DNA of 64,000 nucleotides from Leucocoprinus leucothites (lineage: Eukaryota > Basidiomycota > Agaricomycetes > Agaricales > Agaricaceae): contig JAACJO010000014.1 in NCBI GenBank assembly GCA_013368445.1, positions 744,001 to 808,000 on the forward strand, read 5' to 3'. How positions within the stretch are numbered: the first letter of the stretch is position 1; every line of letters begins with the position of its first letter. The notes below the pieces were generated by a model that made no database searches, was not told where the DNA came from, and saw only the letters and a list, made by a program, of their open reading frames with translations. Positions 46,345 through 58,784 of the stretch are shown here, piece by piece. The translations under genes were made by a program, and so were the position numbers.

Positions 46345-47002
46345 TTTCCTAGAACGAGTACATGGAGGCCAGCGTGCAGAGATTCGGACAATGAGCTTGA
46401 AGTACCGATTACCATTCTTAGTAGGCACGTTCAACAGGTATTTAGGGCAGGTCACCTCGCGAACGCGTTGGAGTCACGTGGTCTCATAAACACGTTAGAT
46501 TAGGTGCAGCCAGATATCATTAGCTTCATTGTCTAGATGGATTATCTCTTCGAGCCGTGCAGAGGTAACATCTGACCTTGCAAGACCTGTTGCTCAGCAT
46601 AACTGTGACCTCTGATAAGCCAAGAGCAAGATTCGAGCAAAACGCGAGCCCGGTGTGCAGGAATACCGAAGGACTAGAAGAATCGGGGCTTTAGTCGTCT
46701 TCAACTCAAGATAAGAAACAGGGTTAAAGCACGCAACGGAATTCTTCTGAGTTCATTATGCTATACATATATTTTCTATCAATAATCAAGCGTTAGGTCT
46801 CAAACGAATAAGAAGTTCCTCTTGTCGTCCTTGCCATCACTACTCCAGGTCCTCAGTGTGGGAAAATCATGCTGTATCCGGGGTTTACCTAATTAAATTG
46901 GCCCTTTCACAGCAGCAGCCCAACACCACCACCACCACCACTACCACTATCCTTAGCGGTTCCACCTGTTTACCCCCGCATCCGATAGTAAAGCATCACA
47001 TA
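46345..47002. promoter_or_regulatory. Divergent promoter region, giant gene / RBX1
   Basis: 658 bp between two divergent starts. An (ACC)n tract at about 46923-46945 lies in the RBX1 leader. An in-frame ATG at about 46453 could extend the giant protein by some 36 residues (MTCPKYLLNVPTKNG...). The downstream MSENHSG start was preferred because it begins the Ser/Thr-rich composition of the rest. Confidence 0.4.
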
Positions 47003-47628
<626 letters not shown>

Positions 47629-47933
47629 TCCACTATCTTTTCTTTGCCCGTCGATCTTGTACATTAGACGTATCATATTCACTTACATTCTTCATCCCAT
47701 CGATGTCCATTTCCGTGTGGAGCTAAAATGAGCTTCAAGAGTCCCCATATTTCGGCCCAGCTCATTCGTAGCGCCCAATATGGTTCATGGTGACTCAAAC
47801 GCATGAGAGAATCAGGAAGCAGGCTACATCAGCTTCTACGTAACATCATCAGAGTGACAGAAAAGACTTTCTTTATACCATCACTACGTTCCTAATCTTA
47901 AGGACTTCGGCGCCCCTGAACCGCGACTTTAGT
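47629..47933. other. Intergenic RBX1 / TBCC
   Basis: 305 bp holding the RBX1 3' UTR and TBCC promoter. No gene or clear core element was seen. Confidence 0.5.
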
Positions 47934-49127
47934 ATGAGCTCAGGAAACGATCACGCTGTTTGGACATTTTCTCAAAGCTTCACTTCCGACTTTCGCTCTA
48001 ATCGCTTAGGTCTGCCGCTCACACTTTACACCATCTACAATCGTCCTGAGATTTTGTCGCCATAGAACTTGAGAAGCGGCTAGAAAGCCTGAAAGCGTCT
48101 CCTACTCCAGATGCGATTCAAGCTCTTTCGGCTGATATAGCTAAACTAGCCAAAACTCTTTCTGATGCTACGGGATCGCTTCCTTCCTACGACCAAAAAC
48201 TCTACGAAACGGCATGTGTCATCTTGTTGAACTCAGTATAATAAATTCAACCGCTCCCTTCAACTATCCAGCAACTTCACGCTTTGGAGACAAATCTAAA
48301 CAGACTTCGTGCTGCGACGACTACTAAACCCAAATTCGCTTTCAAGCGCAAGACGGCAGCAGAGTCTCCTCCCAGTACCATCACTCCGTCAGAATCAACA
48401 AAAGGCGCGCTTATATCAACATCCCCACAACCTTCTTCCTCCAATTCTTTTATCTCATCTCATACACACACCTATCTAACGATCACTTCACTGGTCGGTT
48501 CACCTCCAGCGTCTGACCTCACCATCTCAGACCTTGATCACTGCATATTAAACCTCCTCTCAACGAAAGATGACCTCCAGCTGGATATTTCCGCTATTCA
48601 TCTGAGAAAAATCTCGAACTCTGTTTTACTTCTTCCAATTATCAATGGCAGTATCCTTATACACGACCTTTCCCGCTGCGTCATTGTCTTGGGCTGCCAC
48701 CAGGTAAGAGCTATCATTACCAGATAGAATGCTGTTTTTCTCAGGACCATGAACAAATCCACTAGTTTCGAATGCATTCCTCTACAAAGGTTGACGTATT
48801 CCTCTCCATTTCATCAAATCCGATCATAGAGGACGGCCATGACGTTCGATTTGCACCATATCCTAGAGCGCTTCTCACACCGGAACAGCCGCAGGAATCA
48901 GTAAGTAGACTGATACGAGGTTAATACTTAACGCCAGACTGACAAAGATGCCTCTCCATGAGATTACGACTCCCCCGGCTGTGCAAGATTTCTCACATAT
49001 TCGGAATACACCTTCTCCAAACTGGATCCACATGGAGGAGTCCGATACGAGCAGGCCATGGCCAATGGGGCCCCTCCATAGCAGGTCCGAAATCGAGAGT
49101 AGTCTCCAGGATATCTTACCTGCGTAG
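47934..49127 (+). CDS. Tubulin-binding cofactor C (TBCC)
   Basis: A tubulin-folding cofactor that stimulates GTP hydrolysis by beta-tubulin to release native dimers. The ATG at 47934 opens MSSGNDHAVWTFSQSFTSDF, joined by splicing to LEKRLESLKASPTPDAIQAL, the N-terminal helical domain. LHALETNLNRLRAA and KFAFKRK follow. The C-CAP beta-helix starts ISDLDHCILNLL and includes VLLLPIINGSILIHDLSRCV, VLGCHQFRMHSS (with the catalytic Arg-finger position in the QFR motif, across an intron) and VDVFLSISSNPIIEDGHDVR then FAPYP. It ends VQDFSHIRNTPSPNW and DILPA with a TAG at 49125. The junction at 48211/48272 needs a GC-AG intron (GCATGT donor) to keep LYET-QLHALE in frame. Confidence 0.85.
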
Positions 49128-49450
49128 GACTTCAGAAGTTAGAAATTTTTCTTTGATTTCCAATCTGCCTCATACCATCAATGCAAGCCCAAAATTACCC
49201 GCGGTAGGCTCGGCCCGATGTTAAGCGCGGCAAATAGAGTAGACCCTAAATAGACGCTAAATTGCCCAACTGCGGAGCACTAAGTACTCCGTGGTTTAGT
49301 AAGGAGATAGCCGCTTATATTAATCATCAACACTCATCACGCTGGGAATGGTTAGCAGCAACTCTAATGGACCACAATGCATAGTCAGCTCTTCGCCTCC
49401 TTTACCTTCAGCCTCGGCCACTCCACTGGAAGCTCTATCCCACAATCAGC
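49128..49450. other. Intergenic with a short inverted repeat
   Basis: 323 bp. An imperfect palindrome CGGAGCACTAAGTACTCCG lies at about 49274-49292 and could be a hairpin. No gene was seen. Confidence 0.4.
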
Positions 49451-50075
49451 ATGAGCGACGCTCTTATAGAATGCGCTTCTAGTTTCTGCGGCGTATGCTG
49501 TGCGTGTTATACAACACTTGACTCAGTGGCAAACGGCTTAACTGACAAATCTACTGGTGACTGGACACCGGACACCTCTGTCTATCAGGCGTAGCTTTAA
49601 GTTCAGCATTCACGCAATGGAGTTACACAAGTATGTTCTGACTCATCCATTTCTTCAGAGCCCTTTCCCCAAGGCACAGGGTGACTGGTGACCCACAACC
49701 CTCGTACCTCCACTTCAAGTAGGCGTCAAAAATACTGATTTTGATGCGTCACTTGCAGTTCGCCCAGGTGCCAATGGATGCTGCGGCAGCAGTGGGCAAC
49801 ACTCCGGGTGCTGTGGATGCTGTTGTAATGATAGATTCAATGAAGATATATTTGAGGAACAAGTCCGGAAAGACATGGCCAAGACCAGAGATCCAAATGC
49901 ACCGGCGGTGAAACAACCTCAGTCGACGCCTGAGATGATTGTGCCGTCTTCTAGCGGGGATCCACCGGCTCAGACTGGACTCGAGGACCAAGGAAAGGAG
50001 GAGGGCACAGCGGCGGAACAAGGTATTGATGTCGTGGCGAAGGGCAGAGAGGCAAAGGCGCCGCCACTCGCATAG
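49451..50075 (+). CDS. Small Cys-rich protein, unknown function
   Basis: Not a recognised family. An ATG at 49451 opens MSDALIECASSFCGVCCACY, and a later exon, after the AG at about 49757, reads RPGANGCCGSSGQHSGCCGC then CCNDRFNEDIFEEQVRKDMA, with a Pro/Glu-rich tail ending GREAKAPPLA at the TAG at 50073. Two Cys clusters (FCGVCCAC and GCC..GCCGCCC) flank a mid segment whose splicing I could not resolve, because an in-frame stop at about 49592 must be removed. Cys clusters like these are typical of palmitoylated membrane-associated proteins or metal binders. That is inference. The two ends are taken to be one gene from spacing and composition only. Confidence 0.45.
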
Positions 50076-53000
50076 TGGCCTTGATCGAAGTCTCCAGCGA
50101 GATACATGCTTGACATCTTTTTTTTTGGTGAGTGTCACTGCTTTCTTATGGTCTTTCGGTAGTTGATATCTGCCGACAGGTCTATCTCACTGGGGAACAT
50201 GCGAATTGATGGCTGGATTTTGTCTGTCATTGTCTACATTCCCCGTGGCACCCTGAACAGGACTTTTCTAGCGACCACTTTCGCCTGCTATCACAATTTT
50301 GTTATTCTGTAGGACGCTAATCCCTTTTTTACTTCTTTTCCACGTCAATTAGTGACCCTAAAATCTTCCATTGCAGAATTGAGTTGATGCACAATTTCCA
50401 ACAATCAGCGCACTGCTACCCTGAGTCGGCGACCATGTGTTCTGATGTCCAGGTCGATCTCACCATTCAGGCATCCAACTTGAGCTCACCAGGCTGTGTT
50501 CCGCTGGTAATTCGCAATGTATTGCCAGCGAAATTAGTACACGCCATACAACTGACTTCTCCAACAACTGCGTCACAATGCTCTGCGGAAGAACACGTTT
50601 CTCCATCCACAGTGATTATCGAGGATCGCCCAGGAATGAGGCAGACAGTGCACATCAGTCTTCTGACCCTATGCCAAGTATCATACCCAGGCGGTTTTCC
50701 GAGTCAATCTAGTTCAATATAGCTCAAGAACTACGATTAAGTACCTGCGGACTCAAGACCGAACGCGGCATTGACCCGCCAATCCTTCCATATTTCCCCA
50801 ACCCCATTGGGTTTTATCATTTCCATCATGATTAAAACTGTCTCTATGACCAGCATAATGTCTCCGTGCCCTCTAATTGATTCAACAGCCATTCTCACCA
50901 CGGCAATAGTCCAACTCTGATTCTAACTCTGGGAACGACTTAAATTCTGGCAGCGAGATGGACTCTGAGCTTCAATCAGAACATCAGTCGCACCAACTTC
51001 TTAGCATTCCTCAACAGCCTTTCTTTCACTTCTTCTAGTGGAACTAGATCATCGACATATCAAGATCGTAATCCTATTCCGCCCACGAACTCACCGCAGA
51101 GGCTCGTGTCATGACTTGCAGCGCTTCTATCAGATGTACGTTTATGAGGTTCTACGCCCCCCAACCATTTGATTGTTGTAGATTTCAGTGCCGGGTTCTC
51201 AGTGATTCACAGGGGGGATGGGCGTATTCTCCTGGCATACTTGGAGCAATGACTATACCCGGGTCAATACAAAGGCTCTGTAAGTCATGAGCCCAGTTTG
51301 AAAAGTGTCGTCGACGGACTGCGTCAGTCAGGGTTATTTACGTCAAGCGGTGGCCGTCCTTTCACTCACAAAGATCAAACTCCAGTAACCAAGCCGGTGG
51401 TTCTTGGCCGAACATCCAACGCAAGCAGACACAGGTCAATGCTGATCCATGCTCTCCGGCGGCATGCGCCCATGTCGACAGAGACGCCGAGCCTCCGGGG
51501 GTAACGATATAAAGGATGAGTTCATCAATAATCGGATGGACTTGAACATGATAATTGAGAAAAAATATCTCACATTCACGATCTCGGTAGGACACGCTGG
51601 AACACCTTTGATACATGACTAGATCTACTCGATCCTTTCTCAATGTATCCTTTGACGTTTTGCTGTTCATTGTTGCCTTGCGTGCTCTTCCATAAAATCC
51701 GTGGGACAGAAGATAAGATTGGCGCGAATATTGACGCTGACTAGCGCTGACTGCTCACGACACACCCCATGAGCGCTCAACGCTTTCTGACACCTGGCAA
51801 TCACTCGCATAAGCCGCCTATGGTCCAAGAGGCAGGCTACCATGCTAATCGGGGTCACTGACAGACTGAAATGCCCGGCTAACTCGACTCTAAATTCCCA
51901 AAGTGTCCCCTCTCGGCCATGTACATATGATGAACGACTTGAGAGTTTGCAGCCGACCGCGACTTACCTGTACAGTTTCCACTCGCTCGGAACTTCGCTG
52001 GAACCTACAGAGGCTATGTTTTCCACTAACACCGATTCTATTTGCCCGATTTCCGGGGCACTCATTATCTGCCATTCTTAGTCCGCTGAAGCATCATGGC
52101 AACAGACAACATCCCACGTAGTGACCTTTTATTCAGTTGCTGTCAATGTCTTGCCGAGACCTTGTACTGCACGGATGGATCTAGACACTGCTCTTCCTTC
52201 TGTAACCAGTCACTGGGGATGGCTAGCAGGAAACTCAAAAGGGTGATTCGCACCCAGCTTAATCGGGAAGAACGGTTTATATATCAAGTACTGAGCACAG
52301 ATCTAGGGTTATTACTGCCCAGTGAGCATTGTCATGGGGCCCGGAAGCTTATACTTAGCCGACCCATTCTTTGGGCAAAGAGGAATGTAACCAAGGGACC
52401 CGGGCAAGCAGGACCGTGCTGAAAACCATCTGGGGCCTGATCGATACTCAGTCTGAGATTCCTATTTTTGCTTGAACTTTGGGGAAGCCAACAATCTGGA
52501 GTGTGCATGCTATTAGGCTTCTAGTGACTTCCGAGCGCAGTCAAAGACGAACAGAGGATGGAAGCAGCCTACATGATCCATCAGCATCGTCCTTATGCAT
52601 CACTAAACGGAAGCCAAGCAGCGGCTGAATACACATCCTATTTCTGGCATGCCGTTTTTGTTTGACGAAGCACAGGATTTAGTATCTTAGCGCCCCTACT
52701 CAACAAGTTAGCAACCAAGCCCAGGTAAACCGACACGATGCTGACTTTTAAGTTTCGTTCAGCCGGGGTCGACCGCGTTTCGGGAACCCTATTCAACTCG
52801 ATAGCTACTATGGCTGTGTCAAGTCATGGCTATGATTTAGGACGCCTGCGGAGCGTTGATGTATTCCTCGTGGCGTCAATGCGACCATACGAACCTCGAA
52901 GTGGTAACTCTGGTCGTCGGGGATCGAAATGACTTCAAAAACGTGTGGACAACAGACAAAAACAATTGTTCATCGAAGATCGTGACTCACTGAGAGACCT

Positions 53001-54761
53001 AACTTGGCAGTGGCAACCCCGCCCCCTGCCCTGAATTTCTGGATCAAGGTGCTTGAGTCAATTCACTAATGCACGCCTTGAAATGTTCTCGAGCACCCTC
53101 AGCTTTTTCGCATGAACCAGTTAGAGTCATTTCGATATTTGTGGCTCTTCAATCACTTCTCCAAGCAAAATAGGTATGTCAACCACAAACCTGGTACCCA
53201 GTTGTCTAAAAAGCTTGCCTCAAAGCAGGTGTCGGATATTTTGGTATTCATCAACTCTACGAACAGCAGGATCGTCGGTAAAACCACTTACCCCCTGGAT
53301 TGAAAGACAGGAGGTTTCAGAAAGAATCATCGTGCGTGATGTACTGCGTGACAATCTGTATTCTCAGGGAGGAAATCAACGATGCTTCAAGCTCAAGAAG
53401 AGTCATTTTTGTGGTTGCAGAAACTGCGGAACCGACTCGTGACTCGGATAGAAAGTCATGGTCTTTGAGCCTCTTTGAGCCCCTCGACCTTCTCCTTCCC
53501 TTCTGCCCACTTCCTTCCTCCTAGGCATCCCACAGGCCTACCGCTTTGGAATGTCAATGACCTTTCAAGGTTTCAGCATGTGTCTTCAGGAGTCTGACCT
53601 GGTAATCTGCTGTTTAAATCGATCAGCGCAAAAATAAACTCCGCCGTGGAGTCAGGGGGAACTTGGCAGTTTAATTGTTTGTTTGGGATAAAGAAATGCA
53701 TAAAGAGCAAGCGTGGTCTCTTTGTTTCATTAAAGTGGTAAGTCTTTAACAGCAACGGTAGAGCTGGTGATTTCTTTCTTCTCACCACTTTGCCAGCGAG
53801 TGATAGATACAGGAATCGTGACTCATGCCCCCCTCGGATTTTATGCTGCGCAATGCACGTTTGCAGATCTTCCTTCTTCCTGTTTTCGGAAGGCGGGTTT
53901 ATCCAGCGACCAATCTCGTGTGATATTCGGCGACTATCCTAACTTATGCAGTTCTACCCCCTGTTGATCGCTGATTGTTGGAACGAGACGCCAAAAATGG
54001 TCAGTAATTAATACCTTGCTGCTATTGAAGATGTCTTTCTGGGCGGCACGAATAGGGTGCGGCTTTCCAGTGCTGGGCTCTGCTTTTCAACCCTTATCAA
54101 CACCAATTGGCGCTTTTAGTTCGGGGGCTTGGGTGCCCGCGCTAGGCTGGTCGTCTGTTTTGCCTTCAAAACGATCTGCTCAAACGCTCAATCAACGTGG
54201 AAACAAATCTCAGAGCCGGTCAATCTTTCTATTTTGAACCCCGTCTCAAATATCAATCTCAGGTTTAACAGCCTTTCTGAGCTTTACACGGATCTGGTGA
54301 CAGACACAGAATTCTGTCCTATGCCAACAAGGCAGACAAGAAAGCTGCGGTACCGATTGGATCTCAGAGAGAAAAACAATAGAAGAGCTGGGCTACCTAT
54401 TAAAACCAAATAGTACTGTAGTATACAGAAAGATATAAGTTGTGTTTAGGGCTACAGCAGAGTTGTGTGGCGTTGATATGTACAGATATAAGGGTCGATA
54501 AATATATGCAATTGTCCGAACATAAAAGAAGCATGTGGATGATTCGAATGCAGATATCAGAAGGAACAAGGAAACTGGAATTAGTATGCTCGCATAATAA
54601 GCCAAACTAGAAGCTGTCGTAGACCTGCTGATGCACATTGGCTTTCAGTATTAGCCTTTCATTGTATGTGCTCCCTCACTAACCTGAGGTCGCCATCAGA
54701 TAACAATACAAACATCGAATTACTGACTGGCTCGAGCGCCTCTGGTCGTATCGAATAGAAA
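50076..54761. other. Long gene-poor stretch, no recognised gene
   Basis: About 4.7 kb between the Cys-rich gene and the Hsp20 stop. The longest open frames are plus at 50384-50722 (112 aa) and plus at 52096-52422 (108 aa, with a CCQC...C...C..FC cluster). They have no family motif, exon chain or signal peptide that I can support. I saw no transposase or reverse-transcriptase motif and no long repeats. Confidence 0.5.
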
Positions 54762-55587
54762 TCACTGCAACATTGGAGTTGCTTCGGTGGGGTCGACGGT
54801 ATCCATCGGGGTAATTGAACTAGTCGAAAGAGGTGCTGTTTCAGATGCGGATGGCCGAGCCGCAGCGGGCACACGTGGCCATGTCACGGTTAGCATGCCA
54901 TCCTGTATCCCAGCAGTAACTTCAGACTGCTGAACATGTACTATTGAGTCAAACAGAATCATTCGAGAAATAATTGTAATTACCTTGATGCCCTCCGGAA
55001 CCGGAATAGTACGGAAGAAGGAGCCATAGCGTAGCTCGCGAATAGACTTGTTCATCGCAGGGGTCGAGGGAGATGCGGTGATTGGACCACCTGAACCAGT
55101 TCTCGCAGAGCCAGTCGTTGTCTGGGAAGTAACATTGGTAATATTTCGCGAGGGGTTCGTTGTTGCTGACGTCTGCTCTGAATGAGCTTTAGCAGCCGCG
55201 AGTGCTTCGGTAAATGGATCAACTCTACTTCCAACGACTACAAGTCGCCTATCTTTGATCTGAAGTGTTATGTTCTCATTCTTGACCCCAGGCAGTTCAA
55301 AAATTGCCATGATATTCGAGGAAGAAGGGTCATCGACAAGATCCATCCTGAGTAAATCATCAATACCTCTGGGAAAGATTCACAGTAGCAGAGAAAGCTT
55401 ACCGAGGTTTCCAATTACCACTACATTGCTTATTTGGTCGAGCAGGTCGAAGAATACCAGCTTGAATAAGTTGGTGAACTCTTATTCGAACACCTTGAGA
55501 AATCGCGTCACGGTACCGATTTGAGGCTTGTTGAGAGGAAAATTTATAGGATTTCGAGGGTATAGGAGAGGGTGCGGCTGAAGGCAT
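54762..55587 (-). CDS. Small heat shock protein (Hsp20/alpha-crystallin family)
   Basis: An ATP-independent holdase chaperone. On the minus strand the ATG at 55587 opens MPSAAPSPIPSKSYKFSSQQ. An intron at 55402-55348 joins WKPR to MDLVDDPSSSNIMAIFELPG, the start of the alpha-crystallin domain. VKNENITLQIKDRRLVVVGS follows, then a Ser/Thr/Gly-rich insertion of some 50 residues (about 55200-55060), then IRELRYGSFFRTIPVPEGIK. A second intron (about 54985-54930) leads to SEVTAGIQDGMLTVTWPRVP and a Ser/Pro/Thr tail ending TPMLQ at 54762. The insertion between the first and second halves of the domain is typical of fungal Hsp20s. The inner Met of MDLVDD is not the start, because the upstream exon splices in frame. 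Confidence 0.88.
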
Positions 55588-55636
55588 TGCTTGTGTTTTT
55601 TGTCGACTGGAAAGCTGAATTCTTGTCTGAGTCGCA

Positions 55637-55644
55637 TATTTATA
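55637..55644 (-). promoter_or_regulatory. TATA box of the Hsp20 gene
   Basis: TATAAATA on the minus strand, about 50 bp upstream of the Hsp20 ATG. Its closeness implies a very short leader. TATA boxes are common in stress-induced fungal genes. No perfect heat shock element array was found nearby. Confidence 0.5.
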
Positions 55645-56187
55645 CCATATTTCAAGTCGGACCCCGGAAAACCCCGCAAGATTAGATCTGGCGATCCGAT
55701 CGGCTGGTTGAGTCAGAATCGGCACCGCCCATGCATGCAAGTTCGAACTGCAGTGATTCCGGTTTGAAGGTCAGCTGGCTTGCATTCACGTCTAGAAGGG
55801 AGGTAAAATGGATTACGTCGCTCGGCACCTAGTCGCTGGTTATGTGAGAGTCATCTAACACTGACTAAGAGATCTGATGTCGAGTATGTCGAAATTACTC
55901 AGCTCATGTACTTCTCAGAAGGTGTCACGAGCTACGAGATGTTTCGAGAGGGCAATAGTAATGTGAAGGAAATCAAAAAATCATAAGTAGACCAGTTCAT
56001 GTCGTGCTCTGTACATAACATGTGTTCTCCGAGAGTCTTACGCTGTTCCCAACTTCCCACCGTCACGCCAGTGGTCACGTGGATTAACTGCCCCAATCCA
56101 TTGAATCAATACCATTCTTCGCCCAACCAGTGAGAACCACCCCTGCCAGCTCTTTGTCCAGGCCTCTCGCTTTTATCCTGCTCAATC
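55645..56187. promoter_or_regulatory. Divergent intergenic region, Hsp20 / CSTF2
   Basis: 543 bp with the promoters of Hsp20 (minus) and CSTF2 (plus). No gene and no regulatory element beyond the Hsp20 TATA could be supported. Confidence 0.4.
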
Positions 56188-57939
56188 ATGAGCAAGGTAG
56201 TCTTTGGTAAGTCCAGCTCTCCTTGAGGCTACTCTTCTTTCGACTTTTTCCACCTTCCAGTTGGCAATGTACCATACAACATGGGTGAAGAGCAGCTCAT
56301 AGACGTTTTCAAAACTGTGGGCCAGGTTATCGGATTCAGGTACCTGATTTCGAGTATCTAAACCTGAGATACCTGACTTAGAGTTTGTGGTCCAGACTTG
56401 TTTTTGACAGAGAAACAGGAAAGCCTCGTGGATATGGCTTTTGCGAATTCGCCGGTATGTTTTGCGTAACCGTCATGAATCAATCGCTGAATATTAGGTT
56501 GAACGACCTCGGTTTTTCCCATCTTATTTCTCTGTGATTCGTCTGCACACGAACATATCTATCACGAAATGCATCGAAATTGGATCGTTTGAATTGCTGT
56601 TGATTTGACGCGTTTCAAACCCCCGCTCGGAATGCCTTGCACCATTCGGATACCTCTGATTATTCATCCGTCGATGCTTTAATTGCAATTCCATCTACCG
56701 TCTCTTGCATTTGAACACATAATCAATGAATTTATGTGATTACTTGTTTGATGCTTTCCAATTTTTCAAAAACTTTTTTTGAATCAATTCTGCTGCTCTG
56801 GCTTAATATTCCGACCATTCGACCATTCCCCGACAAATCGATCAATCACACCAACCTCTTAACAGACCACGAAACTGCCTTGAGCGCCGTTCGCAATCTG
56901 AACAATGTTGACGTCGGCGGACGACCACTCCGAATTGATCTGGCTGACTCCGACCCATTTCTCGAGGGCAAAACAACTGTACGAGGTGAATTAGTAGATG
57001 GCGGTGTTCCCGGGCCTGCAGAACCTCGGCACAGAGGCGGCGGCGGTCGTGGACATGACGGCGATTTCATGTCTCATCTTCCTCCTGGGGTCCACCTTCC
57101 CAAAGGAACAGATTCTCTTGATTACATCACTAAAACCCTCGCTGGGATGCCTCCGAGTCAGCTGATGGAAGTACTGGCGCAGATGAAGGTATGTTTGGCT
57201 CAGGTTCAGAATTGCACACCCTTGTTCAAGTACCTGTATGGCTTTACTCTGTACAGGCTTTCATCATTACCCACCATGAGCAAGCTCGACAGCTCCTGGT
57301 CAAACACCCTCAACTGTCCTATGCGCTGTTTCAGGGGCTCTTGTTAAACAATATTGTTGATCCTGCAATCCTTTATCGAATGCTCGAGCAGACCGGGAAT
57401 CAATCGTCGAGTGGTACTTCCGCAACACCCCCCCGCGCACCTCCAGTACCCCCACCACCCCAAATGTCCCAACCGCCGTTCGTCCCTCCATCAACACACA
57501 TGCCTTTTCAAGCTCAGCCGCCGATGGCTGGAATGCCTCCGCCCTCTTCGCTGCCGCCCGCATCGGCAATGTTTCCACCTACGGGTGCAGCCTATTATCG
57601 ACCACCGCCTCCTACAGGAGCATCCCCAGCGTCTATGCAGGCACCGCCTGCACCTACAGCGCCTCAACCCCCGGCAGCAACAGGGACACCTGCTATTAAC
57701 GAGAGTCAAAGGGTCTGCGTACTCGTCTCTCAGGTGTACATGAAACTGACGCATTCTATCCTTGTTTCCAGGCCATGTTGATGCAAGTGTTAGCTTTGAC
57801 ACCGGAACAGATTAACGGACTTCCTGAGAACGACCGAACGGCTATTATGCAGCTGGTGAGTTACTTGTATTTGTGTCTCGGATGAGCGCGACCATTTACA
57901 CACGAACAGCGTTCCCAGTTTGGAAAATTGGGTGCATAG
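56188..57939 (+). CDS. Cleavage stimulation factor 64-kDa subunit (CSTF2 / Rna15-like)
   Basis: An RNA-binding subunit of the mRNA 3'-end cleavage and polyadenylation machinery. The ATG at 56188 opens MSKVVFVGNVPYNMGEEQLI, with RNP2 VFVGNV. The RRM continues VFKTVGQVIGFRLVFDRETG and KPRGYGFCEFADHETALSAV (RNP1 RGYGFCEF), ending GGRPLRIDLADSDP. The CSTF hinge follows: LPPGVHLPKGTDSLDYITKT, LAGMPPSQLMEVLAQMK spliced to AFIITHHEQARQLLVKHPQL, SYALFQGLLLNNIVDPAILY. A Pro/Met-rich linker comes next, then the C-terminal helical domain AMLMQVLALTPEQINGLPEN, DRTAIMQLRSQFGKLGA with a TAG at 57937. Introns are mostly 50-70 nt, but one inside the RRM (56455-56865) is 411 nt. Confidence 0.93.
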
Positions 57940-58784
57940 TTGCAGAGCGCTCCCCGCTCGGATAGCTGGACTTGAGTGAGAAAACCCTTGAGTCAAAGAT
58001 CTACACTGCGACACCTGGCATGCTTCATTTCTGGTTTCCTTCCTTGCAGTTACTCCACCGGAAGTGGTGCTGATTATTGGACTTGGTATCTCCCGTGTTC
58101 ATTCCGAGGTGTATTAACCTACGGTACTATTTGGATTGCGCTAGATTACATGAAATACGAATAGAAAGTTAATAACTACAGTAAGGGCTTCGTACTACAC
58201 CACGGTGCAAGTAGCACGGGTACCTCAAGTACTGTCAAGGTATGGACATCCAATTCCGTTTCAGTGTGGTGTGTGCCGCCACCGTAAATATTCGAGTCAA
58301 GACTTCGAGGTCTTAATACATGAGGTGTAATACGGTAGTACGGACTATGAGGGCTTGATTCTGACTCGGAATGACTCGTAGTGTTATTAGCCTAACTGGG
58401 CCTTAGAATAACTGGATTTTTAGACAGTTGCTGGTCAAACAATGCGCTAGGTGGCTGAAGAACGCCACGCCTGATATACGATTGATCTCTGCGCTTCTGG
58501 GATGTAGGCGGTTTCGGGGGTTCTAGTGATATCGAGAGATCCTACTATAACTCTGTGGGGCTTATGAGCAGGATCGTATTTTTTGCAGCATCCACCTTGC
58601 ACGGGCTTCCAGTACATCTCAGCGTCAATCCTGAAACTTTGACGCTCAGGGTTGTTCAAGCTGGCGCTTGGGATGAAGTGGTGAGTTAATGCTGTGGGAA
58701 TTTTATACTAAAATTGCGTCGGCTAATTGTACCTTTCTTCGTGACTCGCTTTGCTAGATTTTGGAACGTGACTAGATCGATTGG
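57940..58784. other. Intergenic CSTF2 / ThrRS, no recognised gene
   Basis: 845 bp. Open frames at 57976-58164 (plus) and 58447-58659 (minus) show no family motif. The final part must hold the ThrRS promoter. Confidence 0.5.

Noticed and set aside
55690..55930. Heat shock elements upstream of Hsp20
   Set aside because: Several GAA/TTC words occur, but none forms the required nGAAnnTTCn array with correct spacing.
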